Assembly: GCF_963855985.1 (NCBI RefSeq)
Contig: NC_087110.1
Span: 11,027,001 to 11,091,000, forward strand
Source: Ostrinia nubilalis
Lineage: Eukaryota; Arthropoda; Insecta; Lepidoptera; Crambidae
Reading direction: 5' to 3'
DNA length: 64,000 nt
In this document: positions 31,263-42,635 of the stretch, one piece after another
Numbering within the stretch: the stretch's first letter is position 1
How the letters are laid out: every line of letters begins with the position of its first letter
Made by a program: the position numbers and the translations under genes
The notes under the pieces: model-generated
The model's database searches: none
What the model saw: the letters and a program-made list of their open reading frames with translations, nothing else
Told to the model about the DNA's origin: nothing

Positions 31263-32248
31263 GGCCTCCTCAATCCATATACCAGCGTGGAGAATGTGGC
31301 TCAAATCCACTATTTGCCTCTGGTAAGTTAGAGTTGTGATCCTGCAGTGGAGACTAGATGACCTGATGATGGTGACAACTACAATTACAAGAGTACGTGG
31401 ACTTTACCAGCCTTATATGGACGATAGCATAAAGTTTTTACAACCTGTGTAAATAATGCTGTGGGTCTAAACAAAGTGCACATTATAGTCGCAAACCAAT
31501 CGAAAATTGGTCAAAAGACCTTTTTTTTTGTGGAGTTTTGACGGATTGAATTTTCGATTCTATCAAAAAATGCAACTTGCCTATGAAATAATGTAAGTTG
31601 ACTGTGCGGAACCCAGCTGATTATTTCGACTCTACATTTTTTTGTCTCCTTTTAATTCCCCGCGGATTCAGCCCCACTTATTATAGAGATTAATACCATT
31701 GAATAGAGTCATTTGTTTGGAAACATTTATAGACCACCATGGCGTTAGGAGACGTCAAGATATATATTTTTATCAAATGGGATTGAGAATTATTAATTTT
31801 AATTTGCGAATTATTAAAATTGTTTATTATTTGCACCTGAAGATTAATAATAAATTATAGTATAATCCCTAAATTGAATGAGGTTTTAAATTAATAATTT
31901 TTAACGGACGCATAATCCCTTCTTATTGGAATCCAATGGTAGATACTAGATCATGGACCTATAAAAAAAGTCGGACGGATTCTCATCAACAAAATACTGT
32001 GACATTAGGATACACCAGCTTGCCTGTACGTACAGGCCGGCACGCACACATTCACACCCTGATACACCAGGGTAGATCCGCCGATTTTATTCCGCGGGAT
32101 TTATTTTACGTTTTTTGAAAAACTTAACAGGGATGCGTGCAAACTAGCTTAAACTGAAAGGTTAAGCAATAAGCTTTTTAGATCAGTGTGAGGCCCTTAG
32201 ATTCAATCGTGATTTTAGAAGTAACAAGCGTCCAAATATTTTTTCACA

Positions 32249-32330
32249 AAATGGTAATGACGTTTTCCTAATGGTAATGATTTTATTAAAATGGTAATGA
32301 TCTTATGTTAATGGTGATGACGAAATATAT
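32249..32330 (+). repeat. Cluster of TAATGGTAATGA words, left
   Basis: ATGGTAATGA starts at about 32251, 32271 and 32291, with the variant ATGGTGATGACG at 32311. The spacing is about 20 bases. Matching words lie near 35680-35750 and at 36274 in the other half of the same large element. Confidence 0.7.
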
Positions 32331-32775
32331 TTTATAGTAATACATTAAATTAAAATTACTTAAAAACTAAAATTTAAATATAATTGTTTAGCTAAACACC
32401 AATTTTATCTATGTTATTTTCCTAGCTAAGCACGTACCTATTAAAGAATGGGTTGGAAATAAAAATTAATGTATTCAATATTTTAATGAATTTATTGAAT
32501 TTGGAACAATACGGACATTAGTTAAATTTTTTTTACGTTCCTAATATTATTCAGAATCAGAAAAAATATATATTTACACCAATGAGGATTTTGATTGAAA
32601 AATATGCCTAGGTACTCTTACTTAGACTTACACAATAGTCAACATACAAGAAATGAATAAAAAAACGTCTTTTCGTAAACTAATAAAAAACCTTCTCATT
32701 TAAAAACAAAGCTTAAAGAACAATGGGACAAAACGTCCCCAGAACTGTAGCACTTTAATACCTACCTTGTATGAT

Positions 32776-34048
32776 AGACCATGCTAATACCCGACCGATC
32801 TCTCTAGCTACAATCACGGCAAAGGTCCTTGACAGTGTGCTTGACTCTCTACTAGATAAATATTTAAAATCACATAATGCTCAATTCGGGTTTAAGCCTG
32901 GACTGTCGACCGAGAGCGCCATCCTTAGTCTTAAGCACACTGTCAGGTACTACACGGATCAGGGGACTTCCATTTACGCATGCTTCCTCGACCTCTCCAA
33001 GGCGTTCGATCTTGTGTCTTATGACATCCTTTGGGATAAGATGAGGAGGCAGGGCGTCCCGTCAGAAGTATCACAAATATTCCATTATTAGTATGCTAAC
33101 CAGATTAACAGCGTAAGATGGGCTAACGTTTTTTCTGAGGAGTATGGGTTGCAGTGCGGGGTGAGACAGGGTGGGCTGACGTCTCCCAGGCTTTTCAACC
33201 TATACGTAAATGACCTCATTGTTGCCCTTAGCAGTATGCGTATCGGATGCTGGGTAGATGGTGTTTGTATCAACAACATAAGCTAAGCTGATGATATGGT
33301 ACTGCTGGCGCCAACAATGGGGGCTCTCAGAAAGATGGTGGGTGTGTGTGAAGCGTATGCTAAATGCCATGGCTTATTTGTATAATGTGAAGAAGAGCGA
33401 ATACATGGTATTTAAGGCCGCCAGTAAATGTCCAAACGTGGTACCCGACCTCTTGCTGAATGGGGTAAAGTTAAACAGAGTCACTAAATTTAAATATCTC
33501 GGACACTACGTTACTGATGACCTTAAAGATCATGTTGATATCGAGAGGGAACGAAGGGCGCTGGCAGTAAGGTGTAATATGTTGGCTCGCAGGTTTGCCC
33601 GATGTAATGACCATGTCAAGATCACTCTGTTTAAAGCATACTGTCAGAGTCTATACACGGGAAACCTATGGACCACGTACTCGCAGAAATCGCTTGGCGT
33701 CCTTCGGGTCCAATATAACAACGGTTTCAGGGTGCTGTTGGGCTTGCCTCGCTTCTGCAGTGCTTCGGAAATGTTTGCTCAGTCGCATACTGACGGCTTC
33801 TTTGCTGTCCTATGCAAGAAGACTGCCTCGTTGCTCAGTAGGATACGGGCGAGCCCCAACAGTATCCTGAAGACCGTGGCGGAGAGGTACGACTCTCCTA
33901 TTATCCGACATTTCCTTCGGCTACTTCTTACCGAACGGGTTGGATAATTAGTGGTATGTTATAATAAGTAAATTACTAACATAGTTGTATAAGGCACCCA
34001 TTTACTAACCATGTGGATCATTGTTATCTTTAAATGAATAAATTGAAT
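32776..34048 (+). pseudogene. Non-LTR retrotransposon reverse transcriptase, broken copy
   Basis: The frame starting near 32771 contains NTRPISLATITAKVLDSVLD and FGFKPGLSTESAILSL, core reverse-transcriptase motifs. It continues past a stop at 33089 into GVRQGGLTSPRLFNLYVNDL. A second stop (about 33282) replaces the Tyr of the YADD catalytic box (IS*ADDMVL). A frameshift near 33380 leads to the last frame (to 33947) with KSEYMVFKA and KYLGHYVTDDLKDHVDIER. The 3' end carries AATTGAATTGAAT tail repeats. I place it in the CR1/Jockey-like group but cannot fix the clade. It has split the left foldback arm, so it is younger than the palindrome. Confidence 0.8.
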
Positions 34049-34179
34049 TGAATACTATAATTTTATTATATGACAGCTCAAGTGTGACATGTCTCAGAAA
34101 AGTTATATCAAAAATAAAAATTCATAAGCAACCCTGAAAAAATACATACAAACTCACTTTTGACCAACTTCAAAGGGCA

Positions 34180-34262
34180 CGACAGCTTGACCCCGGGACA
34201 ATTCGACCCCTGTGACAACTCGACCCCTGCTACAACTCAAACCCTGCGACAACTTGATTTTT
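34180..34262 (+). repeat. Degenerate 16-17 bp tandem array (GACAACTCGACCCCTG type), left arm
   Basis: Units such as GACAATTCGACCCCTGT, GACAACTCGACCCCTGC and TACAACTCAAACCCTGC follow each other. Further units lie at 34665-34770. The mirrored units of the right arm lie at 35090-35175 and 35240-35450. Confidence 0.8.
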
Positions 34263-34318
34263 TTCAACACTCAACACTTTTAACTTACTTCAAAATAATG
34301 GTTTCACGACTGCTGGAC

Positions 34319-34649
34319 AGTGGCGGCGTAGCATGGGTTGGCACCCGGGGCATAGCACAGCACAGCATCCCCCGTCATAAGTCCTTAATGTAAGTAAGTT
34401 GGGTATACATATAGTGGGGAGGTAAGACACCCCAAAATGGTCTGGTGCACCCCCTCTTTTGGGTTACCGATTGAATGAATGAAAGGTGTTAGTTCGAATG
34501 AGCTATATGATACTAATCGCAACACCCCCCCCCCCCCCCAATCATGGCATATCCTCGTTATACTAGCGCCAGTGAGTACTAATCTGCGTGACTTTTGTCA
34601 CCCCCTGATGAGTGGCACCCGGGGCGGACCGCCCCCCCTTTACGCCGCT
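34319..34649. mobile_element. hAT-like MITE inserted in the left foldback arm
   Basis: The ends CAGTGGCGGCGTA and TACGCCGCTAGTG are imperfect mirrors. GCTGGA flanks both sides. The uninterrupted sequence in the opposite arm (GACTGCTGGACCATACGAC in reverse) confirms the empty site. It contains a run of 14 or so C residues near 34506-34520. Confidence 0.75.
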
Positions 34650-35239
34650 AGTGGCTGGACCCTACGACTGCTTAACCCTACGACCACTCGAACCCTCCGA
34701 CAACTTGTACTTGTGACCCTGTGACAAGTCGAACACTGTGACACGTCAACCCCTGCGACTACTCTGAGCATTTATTGTAGATACAGTTCAGGCATTGATT
34801 GATGGAGCTAAATGGTTTACAATAAGTATCATAGTTGAATATTTTGGACTTGTCGTAGGGGTCGAGTTGTCCGGGTCAAGTTTTTGTAGGGTCGAGCTTC
34901 GTTTAAAGTAGGTTAAAATTAATTTAATCTTGTTATCGCAGGGGTCGAGTTGTCACAGGGGTCCAGTTGTCGAACTGTCGTAGGGAACCTACGACAGTTC
35001 GACCCCGATGACAACTATGATACTTATTGTAAACCATTTAGCTCCATCAATCAATGCCTGAACAGAATCTAGAATAAATGTTCAGAGTAGTCGCAGGGGT
35101 TGACGTGTCGCAGTGTTCGACTTGTCACAGGGGTCGAGTTGTAATAGAGATCGACTTGTCGCAAGGATCGAGGTGTCCAGGTCGAGTTTTCTTAACGCTC
35201 AAGCAGTCGTGATACCGTTTGAAGTAGGTCAAAAGTAAT

Positions 35240-35450
35240 TTAATCGAGTTGTCGCAGGGGTCAAGTTGTCGGAGGGTTCGAGTGGTCGTAGGGTTCAGCT
35301 GTCGTATGGTCCAGCAGTCGTGAAACCATTTGAAGTAAGTCAAAAGTGTTGAGTGTTGAAAAAAATCAAGTTGTCGCAGGGTTTGAGTTGTCGCAGGGGT
35401 CGAGTTGTCACAGGAGTCGAATTGTCCCGGGGTCAAGCTGTCGTGATACC
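35240..35450 (-). repeat. Degenerate 16-17 bp tandem array, right arm
   Basis: GTTGTCGCAGGGGTCGAG-type units repeat with variable third positions (GTTGTCGGAGGGTTCGAG, GTGGTCGTAGGGTTC, GTTGTCACAGGAGTCGA). They mirror the left-arm array. Confidence 0.8.
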
Positions 35451-36884
35451 CATTGAAGTCGGTCAAAAGTGATTTTGTATGTATTTTTTCAGGGTTGCTT
35501 ATGGATTCTTATTTTAGATATAACTTTTTTCTGAGACATGCATGTCACACTTGAGCTGTCATATTATAATAAAATTATAGTATTATCATGTACTATCATA
35601 TTATAAGGTAGGTATTAAAGTGCTACAGTTCTGGGGACGTTTTGTCCCATTGTTCTTTTAGGAAACCATTCATAGTCATCATTACCATATACAAAGTGTC
35701 ATCACCATAAGCCTAAATGATATGGTAATGATGTTAATGGTAATGACGAAAACGATTTTAAAATTATATAAAAATAATTGTCACCACTATTGGGACACCT
35801 CAATATCGCCATTTTTTTATTGTAATCACATGCTACAAAGTGCTAATTATTAGAAAAATATCGATATATAAAACTTACCAAATCGCACAAAATGGGAATG
35901 ACGCGAGCCGATGACAAACTGCGAGTGTCTCTCGTTTTCGGAGTTTAAAAAGTCTCGGAGCTGCGTAAATTTTACGTGCATTCTGTTCTGTTACGAGCAA
36001 CGAATTGAAGAGTGGGACGCGCGGACACAAGCGGGGATAAGTCGCGTCGCGGCCACATTAAAGAACCTTTGATGCTGCCGCGATGGCTATGACGATTTCT
36101 CGTGACAATATTTCAATTCATGATTCCATTTTATTGGCTAATACGATTTCAATATAATTTTGTTATTTTGTCACGGTAAATATGTACATTTTAAATTTAT
36201 AATCAAAATCTGGTCTGTGTATAGGTAAAGTAAAAAAAATTAAAAGACAACGGCAAAGGTCAGTATTTTTACTGTGATGGTAATGACGTTTTGTGCGTGT
36301 TTTCTTGATTATCGAAATAACTTGAAGTATTTAATCAATATGGATCATGGCGCCTTATGTGGAAACTTGTATGAATCGTTATTCAGAAGTTTAATTTACC
36401 AGAACTACAACAGTTTTTTTTTTATCGATCGGAACATAAGTTTTTTACTGTTTCGCGGATTTACCCACCACTTCGAGTGCAAACTTCACACAGTTGACAC
36501 ATTTAAGCAGCGAAAAAACAACACGAATACGACATGTCTTGTGTGATGAAATTGTGTAAAAACCGTTCTGTTCGAACAAACAAAAATTAAGGAATCACAT
36601 TTCACAGGCAAAATAATAATCCAATCACTTATTTCCCGACATTAAAATATTGAAATTAATTGAAATCAAACGTCATTCACTCGAAAAAATAATACGTCAA
36701 AGACCAGTGTTCTCAGTTATTTACGTGGGAAAATTACCCGAAATATGGGAAATTAATAATAATTTTAGGACTTTTTAGTTATTTATTACGCATACTATGG
36801 AAATAAAATAATTTATCATAATAATTGTGTTTTAATGGGATATATTTTCATAGGCAAATTTGATCCTTCCCAAAAATGTGGAAC

Positions 36885-37108
36885 TGCAAAATTCAAATTT
36901 TCTTACATTGATTGCAAGTCAGTGTCAGGTTGTATGTTAAAAAATATCTATCAGAGATAATAATAATATATTGATGCTGCATAAGATTATGATTATAATG
37001 TACACAAGATTCGTAATTTGTAACTGCGTGAATCATTTTTGATCAACATTATGTACATACCCTGACTGACACACTGACTTGCAAACAATGTAAGAAAATT
37101 TGAACATT
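36885..37108. repeat. Inverted repeat inside the large element
   Basis: TTCAAATTTTCTTACATTG and GCAAGTCAGTGTCAG (about 36892-36936) are mirrored at 37064-37107 by CTGACACACTGACTTGC and CAATGTAAGAAAATTTGAA. The arms are about 45 bases. Confidence 0.7.
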
Positions 37109-37369
37109 GAAAATTTCGCGCCTACCTCAACGCATTCACCTTTCATCCTTTTAAAATGGGACGGAATAATTCTGTCTACATTTCCAAGTAACATCTGCCG
37201 ATCTATGTTTTTCTTAAAATAAATGGGTAAAATGTTTTGGCTAACATGGCATCCCTAAATTCACTCACACAATAGACAAACGCCAAAATTTTGCGTCACA
37301 GTTTTGTTGTAGCGCGAGTTCCGTCCGCCTTTTTTTATAGGTCCATGTACTAGATAATAACAAGTTATA

Positions 37370-38300
37370 AAAACAGTTTTTACAAAACTGCCTGAATGTG
37401 AACAATATTATATTAAAAATAAATTTTGAAAATTGTGTCCCTGAAACTTAAATAAAATTTCTGAAACATGTTGTAACCTACATTTTCTTACAAAAAGATA
37501 ATAGCAGATAATACGAGTATTACCCTTTTCTCTTCGTTTTTCGAAACTGGAAACGTTGTAACTCTATACGTTTACCCAAATGCATTTACCAGAATGTCAG
37601 AACCGCTAATCCCGCCATTAATTTTGGTGTCAGATATCAAACGATCCCAAAATCTTTTGTTCGACAAACTGACCCGATTCCGAACGTATTAAAAAAATAA
37701 AGCATTCTTTGTTTTTGAATCTGGCATTTTTGGAATGTTTATTTTTTTGTGAAACAAAAGACGTCTGTGTTCGAATTTCGAAAAGTAAATACGCGGTAAA
37801 AATTTTACAGTCTTGGGTAAATTATTTTTGTTTGTCGGTTAAACAAATAAAAATAAATATTTGTCATGATCTCTTGCGAAATATACAAACTTTATTTTAG
37901 TAATTAAGGAAAATAAAGCCAAAAGAATAGAGACAAATTATATATCTACGTATCCTAAGTAAATTGGTGTCAATGATTAGAATTATTGTTTTTATGCTCT
38001 TATACATAATTATATGAGGGAAGAATATTATTTGCCAGACTTTTTGATGTCAACAATATACATATAAAGAGTGAGAGTGATTTTTTAATTTAAAACCTTA
38101 ACATCATTGACAGTTCGGAAGAAAAAATATTCAAATTATTATATTGAACAGTTAACAGGAGAAACTCGGCACATAAACATTGACTTGTTAAACCAATACC
38201 CGCCTTCACGGTGTTAATTTAAATTTTTGTAGTCGCCAGCAATTACATTTCGTTTCCAAAGTCACTTTAGTAAAGTGACCCTTATAGCAGCACCATAAGA
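37370..38300. other. Non-coding AT-rich stretch, nothing recognised
   Basis: The frames are short and lysine/isoleucine/phenylalanine-rich. No repeat or RNA gene is recognised. Confidence 0.45.
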
Positions 38301-38308
38301 CACACCTA

Positions 38309-38832
38309 CAGGGTGAAATAGATCAATGGCATCCTTTCAATATTAACTTTACTCATGGTAGATTCCCCAAATATGAGACAAATCTAATGAGTTTTTTTTC
38401 TTTATTTTTACTATTTACTTGTATTAGTGAACTCTTATAAAGAGTTTAAGACGATTGTACAGCAACAGCACATCAGACTTGATACATTTTTGTTGCTAAA
38501 TGACATCCATTATATCGAAATAATAAGCCACAGTAGGTAAGTTTGATATACTGTCTAGGGATGTTATGGATATGTAGTTTCGGTTATGGATACGGTTACA
38601 GATATAGGAATAATATTATACCGGTTTCGGTTACGGTTTCGGATATTTTTTTATTTCGGATATCCGAAAGTTTCGGTTACGGTTACGGATATCCATAACA
38701 TCCCTGATACTGTCGCAAGGTTATAATTGTTGCAATTTTAAAAATGTTAACTCATTTGTCTCATATTTGGGGATTGTACTATTTATCATGTGTAGAGTTT
38801 AAAAGGACGCCAACGATTTAAATATCACCCTG
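38309..38832. mobile_element. Mariner-like MITE with TA target duplication, hosting a hAT MITE
   Basis: TA|CAGGGTGAAATAGATCAATG at the left mirrors the right end ATATCACCCTG|TA, with GGCATCCTTT / AAAGGACGCC and the inner CCCCAAATATGAGACAAAT block in inverted positions (38367 and 38757). TA flanks both ends, as for Tc1/mariner insertions. The interior is split by a second element at 38556-38706. Confidence 0.8.
38556..38706. mobile_element. hAT MITE with 8-bp target duplication ATACTGTC
   Basis: ATACTGTC stands at 38548-38555 and again at 38707-38714. The ends TAGGGATGTTATGGATAT and ATATCCATAACATCCCTG are mirror images but for the first base. The interior is a palindromic series of GGTTACGG-type words. 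Confidence 0.9.
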
Positions 38833-39598
38833 TATTTTGTCATGGCGTGGTATAGCAAGTCAATTAAACAAATGTTTAATTCACGAAAGCTGTTCTGTTA
38901 TGAACTTACGAGCGGGGCGGAGGTAATATCTGCTGCCATCTTTGGCTCGCTGCATATCGCGATACAGGGTAGCGTTCGCAAACAAACGTTTAAATCTATA
39001 AAGACTTTCCAAAATTCATCCCCTTGGGGTATGAAATAGGGGTCCAAAGTTTGTATGAAGAAACGTGAGATTTAGAAATTCATAGGAAAAAGACGCAGAC
39101 CAGAAAATAAAACCAGACCAGTCTATTTTTCACATAGAAATGGACTGTCTAATCTAGACTAGGAATAATAACACGTAATTTTACATTATTATGTCCCTTC
39201 TGAGAATAGAATTTAGCACTCTTTACCACTGGTCCATAGAGACTCCACCACTCTCTACCGCTAGCTTACAACCTTAATCGCGATACACGTGTACCAAATA
39301 AGGCCACAAGTCTTTTAAGTATTTCGCAAACACTACAACAAAGGCTGAACAAATCCCTACTTTTGTTCCAATAAATACAACCTTATTTATTTTGTTCCTG
39401 TTTTCCCAACGCTACAACAATGCCGTGTTATTGAGTTTGTTTGTAACATTCCGTTTAAAAGTTATTGCGCGACAAAAAACCACCTTCAGAGCCTCCCCGA
39501 AGATCTACATTCGAATTGCCCACGATTGAGATGTAGCGATTTATTAGGGTTCTGCAAGATGGATGTAAAATTCTCGGAGTCTCTTCAAAAGTTTTCAT

Positions 39599-40638
39599 TA
39601 GAGATGGGCCGACTAGTCGCCGACTAGTCGGGAAAGCCGACTATTCGGCATCATTTGTAGTCGGCCGACTAGTGACGACTATTCGGCAAAATATGCCGAT
39701 TATAATCGGCACATAAGAAATGAAATAAAACAAATGTGTTAAATAAATAAAACTCATAATCACCAAGATGATTGACCAAGGACGTGTTCCAACCACTTTT
39801 GAATTTCCAGGAAATCATCAAACATATACGTGTGAAGTGTAACATTTAGGTATGTCATTTGTCCATACAAAAATGATGTCAGGTTTTTTTTTTTCGGGGA
39901 AAATATGCATGGAATTGCATATCTACCTTGCGGGGATAGGGTAAGTAATGTGGGGCTCCTCTTATCGAAAGGATAAGGCAAACTACATACTACCCACTAA
40001 AATAATCCCTGTGCTCCGTCGATCGCCTTAGTGCGGGGAACCAGACGCAGGTTAGCGTCGCAGGTTAGCGCACCATCCCTAGATTGTCGACATTCCACTA
40101 GCTCGCACTAAGCGTTTTGGTAACTCTTTTATAATGCGAACAACTGGAATGCGATGGAATGCAAAAAAACTATGGGAATCCGGACAAAGGCATCAACTAA
40201 CACAGTCTCCCCTGGCATTGCTCGCCTGCATGGCGGGCTCTGCCTATTCCGACGGTGGTGATAATGCAGGCGGGGGTGCCCCACGCCCTCAGCTCGCTGA
40301 CCATCACCGTGGAGTATCAGTAGGCGATCATTGTCATTCCTCTGACCCTTCCTGCGTCGAAAATGATGACATCTACCTTAGGTGTACAATATATTATTTT
40401 CTCATATTTTTAAGAAATCTTATTTTTTAAGAAGTTTTTTCAAGTAATCTCGATATCTTTATTTCTTTAATAAATCTAGATATTATTATTTCTTTAAGAA
40501 ATGTAGATATTAATCTTCCGACAACTAGGTATTAGAATGATCGGCATTGCCGATTAGTCGGCCGACTAGTCGGCAATTTGAAAACCGATTAGTCGGCTAG
40601 TCGGTTAGTCGGCAAAGACCATAGTCGGCCCATCACTA
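39599..40638. mobile_element. Non-autonomous hAT element, 1,040 bp, 8-bp target duplication GTTTTCAT
   Basis: GTTTTCAT is found at 39591-39598 and 40639-40646. The ends TAGAGATGGGCCGACTA and TAGTCGGCCCATCACTA are mirror images with one mismatch. Both subterminal regions are filled with CGACTAGTCGGC palindromic words. The only long frame (40134-40430) has no transposase motif, so the element must be moved in trans. Confidence 0.9.
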
Positions 40639-41002
40639 GTTTTCATCCTTTCATAGATCCTTCAATAGATCATTTTAGGTCTTTTTAGTACAGAAGGCGC
40701 TACTGATCGCTGTCTTTCCATTTAGATTTTTTCCAAAGAACTTTTAGGCAAAAATAATCCTTGGTACTCGTAGATAATGGACGATGGTACATAAAGCTAA
40801 ATGGCATCGTATGTAGATGTTATAGGAGCTATATTAATTTACATTAACGAAAATGGGTAATAATTACACGCTGGCAAAAATCATTTAATGTTAAAAGTAC
40901 TTCCCATTGAGAGGGCCGTCTATTAAAAGAATTAGAAGAATTAGTTTGGAATTCTTACCATGAATGTGCGAAGGCATAAGGAAAATCTTGCTTGACACCT
41001 AA

Positions 41003-41165
41003 CGCCCGTATTCACAAACGATGCTTGTTTAAGTTAAGCAACAAATCGAACGCACAGCGTTGTTAAATGGTGCTCTGTGATTGGTTCGTGTGTCACCCTG
41101 TGCGTCCACGCGCACTGTGAGGCCTCATAGTAATGTTTGTGGCCTCATAGTACCTAATACGGGCG
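41003..41165. mobile_element. MITE with CGCCCGTATTCACAAAC ends, copy 2
   Basis: The left end CGCCCGTATTCACAAACG and the right end TAATACGGGCG are present. An internal duplication of GGCCTCATAGTA near 41130-41155 makes the right half longer than in the other copies. Confidence 0.75.
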
Positions 41166-41196
41166 TAAATTAGTTGTGACAGGTGGTAAGATTACA

Positions 41197-41368
41197 TCAT
41201 CATCATCATCATTCAGCCACAGGACGTCCACTGCTGAACAAAGGCCTCCCCCAATGATTTCCACAATGGCCGGTTGGTGGCGGCCTGCATCTAGCCTTCC
41301 CGCTACCTTTATGAGGTCGTCGGTCCACCTTGTGGATGGACGTAATACGCTGCGCTTTCCGGTAAGAT
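41197..41368 (-). mobile_element. RTE-like LINE 3' fragment, (GAT)n-tailed subfamily
   Basis: The minus strand reads RWTDDLIKVAGR, then AGRHQPAIVEIIGGGLCSAV in a shifted frame. The GGACGTCCTGTGGCTGAATG end and GAT tail follow. A few bases are missing around the usual GRRWMQA. Confidence 0.75.
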
Positions 41369-41476
41369 TACATATTGAACCCAAATAGAGACCACGATCG
41401 CACTTGCCCGATCCTGCAACAGCCCGTTAGCAAAAGGATTTATCTGCCACGCCCTCGTAAGACAGGAATATATTGG

Positions 41477-41870
41477 TCGGAATGCCTCCGAGTGCAGTGT
41501 CTTTATCATAGAGCAGAACATCGGTTCTCAAAGTGGGTGGTAGCCCCAAGGGGGTAGCAGAAGACATGCAAGCCGACCACAATCGCTGCCGCTGTGTGTT
41601 TATTACCCGACTGCGCCAGAAGGAGGGTTATGTTTTTCCCCTATATTCTATTACATGTCTTGTAAAATCTATTGTATAAACAAGAGGCTGACTTTCAGTT
41701 ATTTTTGCCCACTTCTGCTCTACAACAGTCATTATGTAGCCTCGAAATGGTATGCCTCCGAGTGCAGTGTCTTTAGAGCAGGGCATCGGTTCCCAAAGTG
41801 GTCGGGACGTCCCTAGAGGACAGGGGAAGTCATGCCAAATGCCCACAATCGCTGTGTGATTTTTTTCCAA
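41477..41870 (+). repeat. Two tandem diverged copies beginning GCCTCCGAGTGCAGTGTCTT
   Basis: Copies start at about 41480 and 41752, each followed by AGAGCAG..CATCGGTTC.CAAAGTGG and, later, CACAATCGCTG. The GGTTCCCAAAGTGG motif resembles a hAT end. Confidence 0.6.
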
Positions 41871-42258
41871 TATCAGTAACTTATTCTGTAGCTTAAATGT
41901 ATGCCCCGTAATAGGAAAATGTGTTTCATCCGCTACTTCTTCTCAGTGCCAGTCCAGTCGATAAGATGTCCCGAAGTGGGCAAGCTATAGATAGAGGTTT
42001 ATATCAAAGTGTCCTGACTAGCTATAGTTAAACGTTTATATCTAATTGTCCTAAAAACCCACATAATAATAAAGAATTGGATTTTGTAGACAATGAGTGA
42101 ATAAGTTCCGCAGAAATCCTTAAAATTATAGCATCAGATGCAACTTTTGCTACTTTACGCCACAAATTAAAACTACCTGTTTATGTGATTGACAATTTAA
42201 ATTTTTGTTTGTACCAAGGAGGTTTTATCAAGAACAGTTTGGGAACCTCTGAACTATA
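41786..42258. mobile_element. Possible hAT remnant
   Basis: CATCGGTTCCCAAAGTGG near 41786 and CAGTTTGGGAACCTCTG near 42236 are imperfect mirrors of a common hAT end. No 8-bp duplication was found and the interior has no transposase frame. Confidence 0.4.
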
Positions 42259-42544
42259 GTTTCTGTTGAAACCCGCTTATCCTTATTTATTGGAAGATAA
42301 AGCTTTTGCTTGCAAAACGTTGTGTTTATAAGCCTTTTGAAAACATGATTAAGATTACGAAACGGTAGCGACTAAGGAGTTTTAGAAACTTTAGAACTTA
42401 GAGGCGATATAAAGGACTTACTGCCTCTATTTAATAATCAAAAGCTGAGGGGGAGTGAAATATCGTTGTCCCACAATATCAGCAATATTAACGATAATCG
42501 ATTACCTGGAAATAGTTGTTTTTCATTCAGAACAAAGCAAGTAC

Positions 42545-42635
42545 TTAACTGCAATCACACCTGATAATATGCAGTCTAGGATGGTACATACCTCCCTGTA
42601 ATTGCTGTAAGTGCCTGTTCACTCTCACAATGTAT
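42545..42635 (+). repeat. Dispersed repeat, same family as 9385-9480
   Basis: It contains GCAATCACACCTGAT, TGCAGTCTAGGATGGTACAT, ACCTCCCTGTAA and TGTTCACTCTCAC. Confidence 0.5.

Larger units (their letters stand above)
32713..35661. repeat. Foldback palindrome with split left arm
   Basis: The outer left end AGAACAATGGGACAAAACGT and the outer right end ACGTTTTGTCCCATTGTTCT are exact mirror images. After the inserted LINE is skipped, the left arm continues at about 34050 and mirrors 35590 back to about 35000. Shared landmarks include the TGACAGCTCAAGTGTGACAT region, CAACACTCAACACTTTT and the GGAGCTAAATGGTTTACAAT region. Each arm is about 700-750 bp once the later insertions are removed. The centre is near 34880-34990. 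Confidence 0.85.
31937..37366. mobile_element. Large (about 5.4 kb) TIR-bounded element, heavily nested
   Basis: The left end reads CTAGATCATGGACCTATAAA and continues AAAAGTCGGACGGATTC. The right end is its reverse complement: GTCCGCCTTTTTTTATAGGT then CCATGTACTAG. The match goes on inward as CAACAAAATACTGTGAC against the mirror of GTCACAGTTTTGTTG. ATA stands directly outside both ends. The interior holds clusters of TGGTAATGA words, a foldback palindrome, an inserted LINE and an inserted MITE. No intact transposase frame is seen, so it is non-autonomous or decayed. Confidence 0.7.

Noticed and set aside
34180..35450. CRISPR-like array
   Set aside because: The repeats are degenerate, adjacent without spacers, mirrored in a palindrome and in eukaryotic transposon context.
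36274..36546. 90-aa frame in the large nested element
   Set aside because: No recognisable transposase or other motif; codon composition follows the surrounding AT-rich DNA.
38842..39039. 65-aa frame MAWYSKSIKQ...
   Set aside because: No domain or splice partners; may be part of a repeat.
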